A DNA stretch of 64,000 nt from positions 2,418,001 through 2,482,000 of the forward strand of contig NZ_BSUN01000001.1 of the NCBI RefSeq assembly GCF_030161615.1. The letters run 5' to 3'. This DNA is from Demequina litorisediminis (GTDB lineage Bacteria > Actinomycetota > Actinomycetes > Actinomycetales > Demequinaceae). The translations under genes were made by a program, and so were the position numbers. Each line of letters starts with the position of its first letter. The first letter of the stretch is position 1. This document shows, in pieces, positions 10,147-20,281 of the stretch. The notes beneath the pieces were generated by a model. It had not been told where the DNA came from and did no database searches. It saw nothing but the letters and a program-made list of their open reading frames with translations.

Positions 10147-12304
10147 TCAGCGTCGCTCGCTGACTCGGCTGGCCGCCTCGGCCACCGATCGCGACCAGGC
10201 GTCGAGCGTCGTCGGCGCTGTGGTGCACCCTTGAGGCGCATACCGGTGATCGGCGACCGCGTCGCCTAGCGCCCTCAGGTCTGTCGTCCCGTCGCGTCCC
10301 AGCGGCGTCCCGAGTTCCGTGAGCGCTCGCTCCACGGACGAGGTTGCCTCGTGCGGGGTGAGCGAGTCGGGCCAGCGCGCCTCGAGGGGCAGCGCCTCAC
10401 GCAGCCCGAGCCACGCCGCCTCTGCAGGGGCGAGCGTGGCAGTGTCGGAGCTCCGGCGCTTGCGCCACACCGCGAGGATCACCGCGGCGATCACGACCAA
10501 GGCGACGCCGACCGCGACCCACCACCACCAGGCGCTGCCGCCCGCGACGTCTCCCGCACCTGCAGTTTCGGGAGCGTCGCCCGTGTCGGGGCGCTCCGGT
10601 TGCTGCGGTGCGGCGGTGGGGAACTGGGCCTGGCTTTCTGGGATCGCGGGAGTCACATTGGTGCCGTTTCCCGCGTAGCGAGGGGCGGATCCCGTCTGGA
10701 CCGACGGCGTCGGCTCGAACCGCACCCAGCCCACCTCGGGGAACCACAACTCCGGCCAGGCGTGCGCGTCGCCGCCTTGCACGATGTAGGTGTCGCCGTC
10801 TCCCGCATTTCCGGGCAGGAAGCCCACAGCGAGGCGAGCCGGAATGCCGAGGGTGCGCGACATCATGACCATCGTGGTCGCGAACTGCACGCAGTACCCC
10901 GCGCGCGAGTCGAGGAACGCACTGACCGCATCTCCGCTGGTGGGGCTGACGGAGGTGTCGTAGTCAAACTCTGACGGATCGCGCAGGTAGTCCTGGATCA
11001 GGACCGCCTGACCGAACCGGGTGGTCGCCTCCGTGGTCAGGCTCGTCGCGAGATCGGCAACGCGAGCCGCGTCCATCGCAGGCGGAATCTCCAGGTACTG
11101 GGCGCCCACGGCGGCATCGGCCTCGCTGCCGGCCTCCGCGGGGAGGCGGCGAGCCGTTCCGCCGTCAGGTACCCGGTGTCAGCCGTCACGGTGTAGGTGA
11201 GTCCGAGGGTCGATTCGTCGTCGCCGACCACCTCATCGACGGAGGGGTCGTAGGACCACGCGCCCTCGGCCTCCACCGTGCGCGGTGCGGCGGGCACCGG
11301 GAGATTCGTCTCCGCCAGGCCGACGGTCTCGATGGTGTACGTCGCCGAGGTGCTTGACGGCTCGCCCGAATCCACGGGCCAGAGCACCCCGTCGGTCGGC
11401 TCGAGCGCATCCACGTCGGTCTCGGCACGCGCCCAGGCTCACACCGTCGAACTCGCCGAGCGCATAGAGGCGGAACACCTCGGGCCGCGCGCCGTCGGCC
11501 GAGTAGACGATGGCCGGCGCCGTCGAGTTTGTCGTCAGCGAGGTGCGCAGGTCGAGGTCGAGGTTCAGCCTGGTGGTCGAGTCGAGGGAGGACGGCGCGT
11601 TGAACCGGGGAATCATTCCCCAGCCATTGCCGCCGAGGGCGCTGGGGACCACGAGGAGGGCAAGGCCGAGAGTTGCGGTGGTCGCCGCCACCGCACCCAT
11701 CGTGGAGCCTCGGCGGAGCAGAAGGCTCGCCGCGGCGGCTCACCGCGAGGGACAGGAGCCATGCGCCGAGCGCGACGAAGAGCCAAACGATGGGCACGCG
11801 CTGCTGGAAGATCGCGGCGGGTAGCCAAGGCAGCATCAGCACCAGTCCGGCGCTCGCGGCGGCACGCCACGAGGCGGCGATGTGTTCGGTGACCAGGAAC
11901 ATCAGCAGCAGGCACGCGCAGATGATGCTCAGCAGCGCCTCAGTCACCTCCGCGGGCGCCACGGTGGTGGCCGCGTAGTCGACACCCGCGCGCAGGGTGG
12001 AGCCGAGGTCCGCAAGCGCTCGCGGCGTCGGCAGCAGGTGGCGCGCGCCCGACGCGTCGCGAGAGAACAGCGCGACCATGCCCAGGAGCGCGGCGACGAG
12101 ACCCACGACGGTGGGCAGAAAACGTGAACGGCTGAGCAGCCGCGCCGCGACGACGACGGCGCACACGCCTGCGAGCACGGCGGCGAGCGTCCACAGCCAC
12201 GATCCGGTGACCACCATCGGCTCGAGCGCAAAGACGCCGGCATAGGTGGCGACGGCGACGATGGGCGTCACCGCCCACGGCGTGGGCCCAGCCTGGCGGC
12301 TCAC
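10147..12304 (-). CDS. Transglutaminase-like membrane protein (TgpA type; three frame breaks)
   Basis: About 718 residues after repair. Several N-terminal membrane segments precede a large extracytoplasmic transglutaminase-like domain carrying the catalytic triad: Cys in SRAGYCVQFATTM, His in DAHAWPELWF, Asp/Glu region in GWVRFEPTP. A final membrane segment (WWWWVAVGVALVVIAAVILA) and a cytoplasmic tail follow. Breaks are AGCT insertions at 11435-11439 and 11723-11727 (11706-11710 is an equally possible site for the second) and one base lost from the G run at 11140-11143. GTG 12304 overlaps the DUF58 stop. The MoxR-DUF58-transglutaminase trio is a conserved operon; the substrate is unknown. 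Confidence 0.88.
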
Positions 12305-13572
12305 GCGACGTCCTGCATGGCGAGAAGGGTGTCCCACACGGCGGGGATGTCGTCCCCGGCGCGGACCACCGTGGCGCGCCAACCCGCGCGGCTGAGCCGT
12401 GCCGCGGTGGCGGCTGCCTCGTCGGCCGTGCGGTCGTCGGCGCGGACGATCGCCCACGCGCGGCCCGTGGCGCCGATGGGCGCGAGCGCCTCGAGCACGT
12501 CGTCGGTGGCGGGATCGATGATGGCCACGGTGACCTCACCCTCGAGCGCGCCCTCGGCGGCGGCCGCGGCGCTGCGGCGCAGGTGGGCATCGCCCGCGGC
12601 GCGCGTGACGGGCGAGGCGAGGTCCACGGTCAGGTCCAGCAGTTCGGCGCGCGCGATGTCTCCGCCGCGCTGGCCGAGGTGTGAGGCGACCGCAGGGTCG
12701 GCGCCGTCGAGCAGACGCACCGGGTGGCCCGTGTCGAGCACGGAGACCGCGATCGATGCGGCGGCGGAGATCGACCACTCGAGCGCCTGGCGCCCGAGCG
12801 GGAGGTCGAGGATCACGGTCGCGGGCCGCCGCCCCGCGTGCTCGTCCGAACGCACCAGCATGGTCCCGCGGCGTGCGGAACTCGCCCAGTGCACCCGCCG
12901 CAGGTCGTCGCCCTCGCGGTACTCGCGCAGGGCGGCATCGTCCGCGGAGGGCGTCCTGGCGCCCAGCACCACCCGATCCGCCTGGCCCATCATGGCGCCC
13001 GCGGTGCCCGTGAGGTCGTGCACGCGTGGCCACACGGAGACCTTCTCGGCGGAGCCAAACGACGTGTCGGAAAGCAGCATGCCGAAGGGGTCCGAGGTGT
13101 GGAGCAGGGCAGGGCCCACGTCCCAGCGACCGCGTTGCACGGGCGTCAGCGCGTATTCCAGGCTCAACTCGTCGGCGGTGCGGGTGACGGCGGCGCGGGT
13201 GGTCGCCCCGCCCGTGAGTTCGTTGGCGGCCTGCTCACGCACCTGAAGGCGGGCGAGGAGTCCGCGGGCGTGCCCGTGGCGGCTATGCCTGGCGCGGATG
13301 GACACGCGCACGGTGCCGGGAGCGCCCACCGTGAGCGGACGCGGCTGGATGGTGCGTTCCGCGTACGGGAATCGTCGCAGAAAGTTGCCCAGTGCGAGGG
13401 TCATCCAGACCCAGGCCAGCACCACGGCGCAAGTCATCGCGACGCCCACGTAGACCATGACCGGTGCGGACAGGCCGACGCCTAAGGCGCCGATGACGAT
13501 TCCGCACGCCAGTACTCCCACGCCACGAGCCGTCAGGCTCATGCGCGCCGTGGCGCCCCCGCTCGCCTCCAT
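12301..13572 (-). CDS. DUF58 domain protein
   Basis: A 423-residue intact gene. Two N-terminal membrane helices (near 12-60) are followed by a soluble region with the DUF58 signature around REYREGDDLRRVHWASSARRGTMLVRS. This is a von Willebrand A-like domain found beside MoxR ATPases, thought to be their client or adaptor. The start ATG 13572 lies 3 bp after the moxR stop, and the stop overlaps the transglutaminase GTG, so the three are translationally coupled. Confidence 0.9.
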   Translation of the reverse strand: MEASGGATARMSLTARGVGVLACGIVIGALGVGLSAPVMVYVGVAMTCAVVLAWVWMTLALGNFLRRFPYAERTIQPRPLTVGAPGTVRVSIRARHSRHGHARGLLARLQVREQAANELTGGATTRAAVTRTADELSLEYALTPVQRGRWDVGPALLHTSDPFGMLLSDTSFGSAEKVSVWPRVHDLTGTAGAMMGQADRVVLGARTPSADDAALREYREGDDLRRVHWASSARRGTMLVRSDEHAGRRPATVILDLPLGRQALEWSISAAASIAVSVLDTGHPVRLLDGADPAVASHLGQRGGDIARAELLDLTVDLASPVTRAAGDAHLRRSAAAAAEGALEGEVTVAIIDPATDDVLEALAPIGATGRAWAIVRADDRTADEAAATAARLSRAGWRATVVRAGDDIPAVWDTLLAMQDVA

Positions 13573-13575
13573 GCG

Positions 13576-14598
<1,023 letters not shown>

Positions 14599-14674
14599 GG
14601 GTGCTCCTTCGCGCTTAGGAGCCGAGCCTAGGCGATCGGCGTCCGACGGAACAGGCCTCAGTGGGCCGATGCGG

Positions 14675-14688
14675 TCACGGTACCGTGA
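14675..14688. promoter_or_regulatory. Perfect 14-bp palindrome between moxR and mraZ
   Basis: TCACGGTACCGTGA is a perfect inverted repeat with no spacer, 77 bp upstream of the moxR start and about 145 bp upstream of mraZ. Its symmetry and position suggest a dimeric regulator site for the moxR or mraZ promoter. No known regulator is recognised. Confidence 0.4.
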
Positions 14689-14770
14689 AATCCCTCCACT
14701 TGAATGAACGGCAAGTTACCTGGAACTTTAGGGATCAACTTGGCAGAAACTCGCTCGAAAGCCTCGCTTG

Positions 14771-14800
14771 GTGGTGGGAAGTGGAGTAAAGTGGGGGCAT
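14771..14800 (+). promoter_or_regulatory. MraZ operator: GTGG repeats with 10-bp period
   Basis: GTGG occurs at 14771, 14781 and 14791, exactly 10 bp apart, and again at 14811. MraZ is known to bind direct repeats of a TGGG-type pentamer spaced by 5 bp in its own promoter, and the period here matches. The repeats lie 35-60 bp upstream of the mraZ start, fitting autoregulation of the whole dcw transcript. Confidence 0.7.
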
Positions 14801-14832
14801 CGGGCGGGTCGTGGCGCACGGGAGGTGATCGA

Positions 14833-15300
14833 GTGTCGGATGTACTGACGCACGGTCTTGGCCCCACAGGGGTCTTCCTGGGTACGTTCACGCCCCGACT
14901 CGACGACAAGGGCCGGCTGATCCTTCCCGCGAAGTTCCGCGGCAGGTTGGCATCGGGCCTTGTGGCCACGCGCGGGCTGGACCGCTGCGTGTTCCTGTTC
15001 CCCCTGGACGAGTTCGCGGTCATCCACGACCGACTGCGCCGCGCGCCCCTGGAGAACAAGAACGCCCGCGACTACCTGCGCAACTTCCTCGGCCATGCCT
15101 CGGACGACATCCCGGACAAGCAGGGGCGCATCCTCATCAGCGCGCCGCTGCGCAAGTACGCGGGGCTCGAACGGGATGTGGCCGTGGTCGGTATGGGCTC
15201 CCGGGTGGAGATCTGGGACGCCCAGGCGTGGGAGGACTACCTCGAACGCGGCGAGGACGACTACGCGGCCACGGCCGCGGAGGTCTTCGACGCCATGTGA
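14833..15300 (+). CDS. mraZ: MraZ, transcriptional regulator of the dcw cluster
   Basis: A 155-residue protein with two AbrB-like SpoVT domains. The first starts GTFTPRLDDKGRLILPAKFR and the second includes DKQGRILISAPLRKYAGL; each carries the expected DxKGR or DxQGR loop. MraZ represses its own operon through the GTGG repeats just upstream. Start: GTG 14833 after GGAGGTGATC. First gene of the cluster and intact. A structured leader, not a gene, fills the 120 bp before rsmH. Confidence 0.95.
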   Translation: MSDVLTHGLGPTGVFLGTFTPRLDDKGRLILPAKFRGRLASGLVATRGLDRCVFLFPLDEFAVIHDRLRRAPLENKNARDYLRNFLGHASDDIPDKQGRILISAPLRKYAGLERDVAVVGMGSRVEIWDAQAWEDYLERGEDDYAATAAEVFDAM

Positions 15301-15302
15301 TG

Positions 15303-15387
15303 TGCCCCTGCCTCGCGGCCTCCTCCCGTGCGGCTCTGACGGACTTCCCCCGCCAGAGAGCCGGAGGGAGACCGGGACGCAGGGGCA
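15303..15387 (+). ncRNA. Structured leader upstream of rsmH, mraW RNA motif candidate
   Basis: The mraZ-rsmH gap folds into one long irregular hairpin. Outer arms TGCCCCTGC (15303-15311) and GCAGGGGCA (15379-15387) are perfectly complementary. An inner helix pairs GGCTCT (15332-15337) with AGAGCC (15357-15362) and continues with CTGACGG opposite CCGCCAG, with one mismatch, leaving a small ACTTCC-type loop. A conserved RNA structure named the mraW motif is known at exactly this place, upstream of rsmH (mraW) in actinobacteria. The match rests on position and long-stem architecture; I could not run a covariance search. Confidence 0.6.
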
Positions 15388-15420
15388 AAGCGAACGCAGG
15401 ACAGCAGAAGGGAGCAGGAC

Positions 15421-16406
15421 ATGACGGATGCGGCCTCGCGTCACCAGCCGGTGATGCTCGACCGTTGCGTCGACCTGCTTGCTCCCGCGCTCAACCACGA
15501 GGGCGCCCTGGTGGTGGACGGCACCCTCGGCATGGGCGGTCACACGGAGGCGATCCTCGAGCGGTGCCAGCTCGCCACCGTGGTGGGGATCGACCGCGAC
15601 CCCCAGGCCATCGCCTTGGCCTCCGCTCGCCTCGCCCGCTTCGGCGACCGGTTCATCGCTCACCACGCCGAGTACGACGACATCGCCGGCGCCGTGGCGG
15701 CGGCTGGCGCCGACCTGGCCGACGGAGTGCTGCTCGATCTCGGCGTGAGCTCGCTGCAGATCGACGAGGCCGACCGCGGCTTCTCCTATGCGCAGGACGC
15801 GCCGCTGGACATGCGGATGAACCCCGAGGACCCGGTCACCGCCGCCGACTTGTTGCGCGATGCCGACCAGCGCGAACTGGCGCGGATCCTCAGGGTGTAC
15901 GGCGAGGAGAGGTTCGCCTCGCGGATCGCGGAGTCGATCGTGAAGAGGCGAGAGACCGCGCCGTTGACACGCTCGGCAGAGCCTCGTCGACCTGGTGCGC
16001 GCGTGTATCCCCGCCGCCAGCAGGACGCCCGGCTCGAACCCCGCCAAGCGGACCTTCCAGGCTCTGCGCATCGCGGTGAACCGCGAGGCTCGAGGTCCTC
16101 GAGGACGCCCTGCCTGCCGCGATCGAGGGCGTACGGGTCGGCGGACGCGTGGTCGTGGAGTCGTATCACTCGCTCGAGGACAAGCTCGTCAAGGCAGCCT
16201 TCGCCGCGGGCACCACGTCGTCGGCGCCTCCTGGACTGCCCGTAGTTCCCGAGGAGCACCAGCCGTATCTGCGCGCGCTCACTCGCGGCGCAGAGAAGGC
16301 CTCGGCCGAAGAGGCCGAGGTCAACCCCCGTTCCAAGCCGGTCCGCTTGCGGGCCGTGGAACGGATCCGCGTCACCCCGCCGTCGCGCCTGAGGAGGCCC
16401 GCATGA
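15421..16406 (+). CDS. rsmH: 16S rRNA m4C1402 methyltransferase RsmH (two frame breaks)
   Basis: N4-methylates C1402 in the ribosomal P site using SAM. About 327 residues when repaired. It begins [17 protein letters not shown], with the SAM loop in [16 protein letters not shown] and the family motif [22 protein letters not shown], and ends with [16 protein letters not shown] and SRLRRPA. AGCT insertions at 15980-15984 and 16086-16090 break the frame, while three other AGCT sites in the same gene (near 15569, 15748, 16183) are intact. The stop overlaps the ftsL ATG. Confidence 0.94.
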
Positions 16407-16819
16407 GCGCCGCTCCCGTCCGCCAGCACCGTCCCGTCGCTGTGGGAGCGACCGCCCGTCGCGCAAACGCCTCGAGCCCGGCCCCGGAGCCGCGGCGCCA
16501 CCTGCACGCCGTTGCGGCGCCCGAGCAGGCGCGCTCGATTGCTCCGTTCGCGTGGACGTGTATCGCGATCGTGCTCACCTCGCTGCTCGCCGTCCTTCTG
16601 ATCAACACCCAGATGACGAAGGGTGCGTACGAGCGGCGCGACCTCAAGATCGAGATCGCGTCGCTGCACCAGCAGTCGGCGACCCTGACGGACCAGTTGG
16701 AGCGCAACGACTCGCCCACTTATCTCGCGCAGCGCGCCTCCGACCTCGGGATGGAGCCCGCGTCTACCCTCGGCTCAGTGTCCATCGCCGACGGGGCGGT
16801 GCTGGAGCAGGGGGAATGA
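16403..16819 (+). CDS. ftsL: Septum protein FtsL-like
   Basis: A 138-residue bitopic protein placed between rsmH and ftsI. A cytoplasmic proline/alanine-rich N-terminus of about 48 residues precedes one membrane segment ([20 protein letters not shown]) and a short periplasmic coiled-coil rich in Q, L and E ([20 protein letters not shown]). FtsL forms a complex with FtsQ and DivIC/FtsB and helps activate FtsWI. Sequence conservation in this family is low, so the call rests on topology and gene order. It overlaps both neighbours. Confidence 0.88.
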   Translation: MSAAPVRQHRPVAVGATARRANASSPAPEPRRHLHAVAAPEQARSIAPFAWTCIAIVLTSLLAVLLINTQMTKGAYERRDLKIEIASLHQQSATLTDQLERNDSPTYLAQRASDLGMEPASTLGSVSIADGAVLEQGE

Positions 16820-18712
16820 TGGACGAGCGTCGCAACGCCCGGCCCACCTCGCCGCGCAGCGCGCCTCAGGGCGCACGCCGGGTTCCTGGCGCGGCTGGTG
16901 GCCCGCGACCCGGCAAGGGCCGCGCGGCACGGGCGCGGGGTATGCGCATCGGCCGCCCGCAGATGCGTCAGCAGGTCATCACGCTCGGCGCCCTGGGCAT
17001 CCTGACCCTGTTCGCCGGCCGGCTGGTGATGATCCAGGTGGTCGACCCCGACGACCTGGCCACGCAGGCGCTCCAAAGCAGGCTCGCGACCACCACGGTG
17101 ACCACCGAGCGCGCCGACATCGTCGATCGCAACGGTGAGGTGCTTGCCACGTCGGTGAGCCGGTATCACGTGTTCGTGAACCAGACCAAGATCGCAGACT
17201 TCAAGCGCGTCGAGAACGGCGAGACGGTCGCCGAGGGGCGCTCGACGCCGCCGAGATCCTCGCGCCCATCCTGGACATGGACGAGGACGAGCCTCGCGGC
17301 CAGCCTAGTGGGAGACGACACCTTCGTCTACCTTGCGAAGTACGTCACGCCCGAGACGTGGGACCTCATCAACGACGAGAAGATCACGGGTATCGAGGCC
17401 GAGGCCGTCTCCGAGCGGGTCTATCCCAACGGAGACCTCGCCGGCAACATCGTGGGCTTCGTGGGCGGTGTCGACGACAAGCAGGGCGTCAACTGGGGCC
17501 TCGCGGGCATCGAGAAGTCCCAGGAAGAGACCCTGCTGGGCACCGATGGCTCGTACACCTATGAGCGTGGCGGCAACGGCACGGCGATCCCCACCGGCGA
17601 GTTCGATGAGACGCCGGCGGAGCCCGGCCAGGACGTGGTCCTCACCATCGATCGCGACATCCAGTACTACGCACAGAACCGCCTCGAGGAGGCCCTCGAC
17701 GAGACCGGTGCCACGCACGGCTTCATCACCGTCCAGGACCCCACCACGGGCGAGATTCTGGCGATGGCGGACTCCGGCACCGTCGACCCCAACGACCCCG
17801 GGGCGACGGACGGCTCGAGCCGAACGTCGCGCGCCATCGAGGACGTCTTCGAGCCCGGCTCGACGGCGAAGGCCATCACCATGGCCGCCGCGATCGAGGA
17901 GGGTGTGATCACGCCCACCAGCCGGTTCGAGGTGCCGTACAAGTACACGACCTCCAATGGCCAGGAGTTCAAGGACTCCCACGAACACGGCCTGGAGAAG
18001 TTCACCGCGGCAGGCATCCTGACGGAGTCCTCCAACACGGGCACCGTGATGATCGGTGAAAAGCTCACCGAGGAACAGCGCTACGAGTACCTCACGAAGT
18101 TTGGCTTCGGCACGGCCACCGGCGTCGGGATGCCCGTCGAGTCGGCGGGTCTGCTGGCGAACTGGGACGACTGGGACGGCCGCACCAAGTACGCGGTCCT
18201 CTACGGCCAGGGCGTCGCCGTGACGGCGCTGCAGACGACGCAGGTGTACCAGACTCTCGCCAACGGTGGCGAGCGGCTGTCGCCCACGCTCATCAAGGGC
18301 TATCGCAACGAGGACGGCACTATCACCGACGCGGAGGCCTCCGAGCCCGTCCGCGTGGTCTCGGAGGACACCGCCGACCAGGTCATGCTGATGCTGGAGG
18401 ACGTCACCGAGGGTGGCACGGGAACCCTGGCACAGGTGGACGGGTATCGTGTAGCGGGTAAGACGGGCACAGCGCAGGCCGTCGGCTCGGACGGCAAGCT
18501 CGGCTCGATCGTCGCGTCCTTCGTGGGCGTCGCCCCGGCCGATGACCCGGCCGTCGTGGTGTCCGTCAGCCTCTTCGACCCGCAGACGAGCATCTATGGC
18601 GGTGTGGTGGCGGCGCCCGTGTTCTCGGACGTCACCGCGTTCGCACTGCAGACGCTCCGCGTCGCGCCGTCGGGAGAGGCCGAGGAGCCTGTACCCGACC
18701 ACCTGGGAGTGA
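16816..18712 (+). CDS. ftsI: Septal peptidoglycan transpeptidase FtsI (PBP3; three frame breaks)
   Basis: Class B penicillin-binding protein that cross-links septal peptidoglycan with FtsW. About 631 residues after repair: basic cytoplasmic N-terminus, membrane anchor near residue 60, dimerisation domain, then the transpeptidase domain with the Ser of EPGSTAKAI (SxxK), SSN (SxN) and GKTGTAQAV (KTG). A base is missing from the G run at 17235-17238 and insertions at 17290-17294 and 18686-18690 restore AGCT when removed. The last one hides the true ending LYPTTWE and its TGA at 18710-18712; as written, the frame runs on into murE. Two AGCT sites (near 18060 and 18499) are unaltered. Confidence 0.94.
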
Positions 18713-18715
18713 CCC

Positions 18716-20281
18716 GTGACCCATATGGAACTTCGGCCCGACCACGCTCGGACCGCCACGCTGGCGGCCGTCGCGGCACGCATCGGCGCTCCGACCCCCG
18801 ACGTTGACCTCACCCTGACGGGTGCGACGGTCGACTCGCGCGACGTGCGCGCAGGCGACCTGTTCGGCGCCTTCGCGGGCTTCACGGTCCACGGCGCCCG
18901 GTTCGCGGCCGATGCCGTGGCAGCCGGGGCATCGGCCCTCCTCACCGATGGCGAGGGTGAGGCCATGGCCCGCGAGGCTGGCCTGACGGTGCCGATCCTC
19001 GTCGTCGAGGAGCCGCGCGCCGCCATGGGTGAGGCGGCCGCGGAGATCTACGGTGACCCCAGCCGCGACCTGGTGTTTGTCGGCGTGACCGGCACCAACG
19101 GCAAGACCACCACGAGTTACTTCATCGAGAACGCGCTGGCCAGCGTGCACGCCCACACGGGCATCATGGGCACCGTCGAACTGCGCCTTGGCGCCGACAC
19201 CATCGAGTCGCCGCGCACCACCGTCGAGTCGCCCGTGCTGCACGGGTTGCTCGCCCGCATGCTCGAACAGCGCGTGACGGCAGCCGTGACCGAGGTCGCC
19301 TCCCACGCCGCATCGCTGGACCGGATCTCGGGTGTCGACTTCGCCGTCGCCGTCTTCACCAACCTGCAGTGGGACCACCTCGACTTCCACGGCACCATGG
19401 AGGCCTACCTCGACGCGAAGGCACGGCTGTTCGAGCCCGGCCGGGCCCGGTTCGGCGTCATCAACGTCGACGACCAGTGGGGCCGCCTGCTCGCCTCGCG
19501 CGTCGAGATCCCCGCCTGGACCGTGTCCACGCACGCAGACGACCCCCACGAGGCCGACTGGACCGTGACGGAGGCCGAGATCGGCCTCGACGGCGTGGGC
19601 TCCACCTTTACCTTTGCGGGCCCCGACGGTGCCGCGCACCGCGCCACGTCGCCGCTTCCTGGGCTCGTCAACGTCTCCAACGCCGTAGTAGCGATCGTCA
19701 CGGCGCACGCCGCTGGCCTCACGCTTAAGCAGGCCATCGAGGGAGTCGCCACGGCGCACGGCGTGCCCGGCCGCATGGAGCGCGTCATCGAACGCTCCGA
19801 GGCGGACCCGCTGGCGATCGTGGATTACGCCCACACCCCCGATGCGCTCACGCTCGCGCTCGAGGGCGTGCGGCCCATCACTCCCGGTCGCCTCATCTTG
19901 ATCTTCGGCTCGGACGGTGACCGCGATCAGGGCAAGCGCCCCGTGATGGGGGAGATCGCCGCGAACCTCGCCGACGTCATCGTCCTCACCGACGAGAACC
20001 CGCGCTCGGAGGAGCCTGCGGCGGTGCGCGCCATGATCCGCGAGGGCATCCAGAAGGTGCGACCGGATCTGGCAGACGTCCACGAGGTGGAGCCCCGCGT
20101 GTTTGCGGTCGAGACTGCGCTGCGTCTGGCGCGCCCGGACGACACCGTGATCGTCACCGGCAAGGGCCACGAGCCCACGCAGGAGATCGCGGGCGTGTTC
20201 CACCGGTACAACGACCGTGACGCGTATCTGCAGGCGCACGCGCGCATCGTCGCCGAGCGCGCCGCGGGGGAGAACGCATGA
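18716..20281 (+). CDS. murE: UDP-MurNAc-tripeptide synthetase MurE
   Basis: Adds the third, diamino acid to UDP-MurNAc-L-Ala-D-Glu. A 521-residue intact gene with the Mur ligase ATP loop FVGVTGTNGKTTTSYFI near residue 120 and DYAHTPDALTLALEGV in the C-terminal domain. The substrate-recognition tetrad, DNPR in enzymes that use meso-diaminopimelate, reads ENPR here (Glu near residue 427, in LTDENPRSEEP). That may indicate another diamino acid such as ornithine or lysine. Start: GTG 18716, 3 bp after the repaired ftsI stop. The stop overlaps murF by 4 bp. Confidence 0.95.
   Translation: MTHMELRPDHARTATLAAVAARIGAPTPDVDLTLTGATVDSRDVRAGDLFGAFAGFTVHGARFAADAVAAGASALLTDGEGEAMAREAGLTVPILVVEEPRAAMGEAAAEIYGDPSRDLVFVGVTGTNGKTTTSYFIENALASVHAHTGIMGTVELRLGADTIESPRTTVESPVLHGLLARMLEQRVTAAVTEVASHAASLDRISGVDFAVAVFTNLQWDHLDFHGTMEAYLDAKARLFEPGRARFGVINVDDQWGRLLASRVEIPAWTVSTHADDPHEADWTVTEAEIGLDGVGSTFTFAGPDGAAHRATSPLPGLVNVSNAVVAIVTAHAAGLTLKQAIEGVATAHGVPGRMERVIERSEADPLAIVDYAHTPDALTLALEGVRPITPGRLILIFGSDGDRDQGKRPVMGEIAANLADVIVLTDENPRSEEPAAVRAMIREGIQKVRPDLADVHEVEPRVFAVETALRLARPDDTVIVTGKGHEPTQEIAGVFHRYNDRDAYLQAHARIVAERAAGENA

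Noticed and set aside
11706..11710. An additional AGCT insertion in the transglutaminase gene besides 11723
   Set aside because: The frame change there requires only one extra base, so just one of the two pentamers can be altered. I list 11723 as likelier but cannot decide.
12290..12304. AGGCT at the start of the transglutaminase gene as an altered AGCT
   Set aside because: Removing the base leads to a stop after about ten codons; the written sequence is the coherent one. Not every AGGCT or AGCCT is altered.
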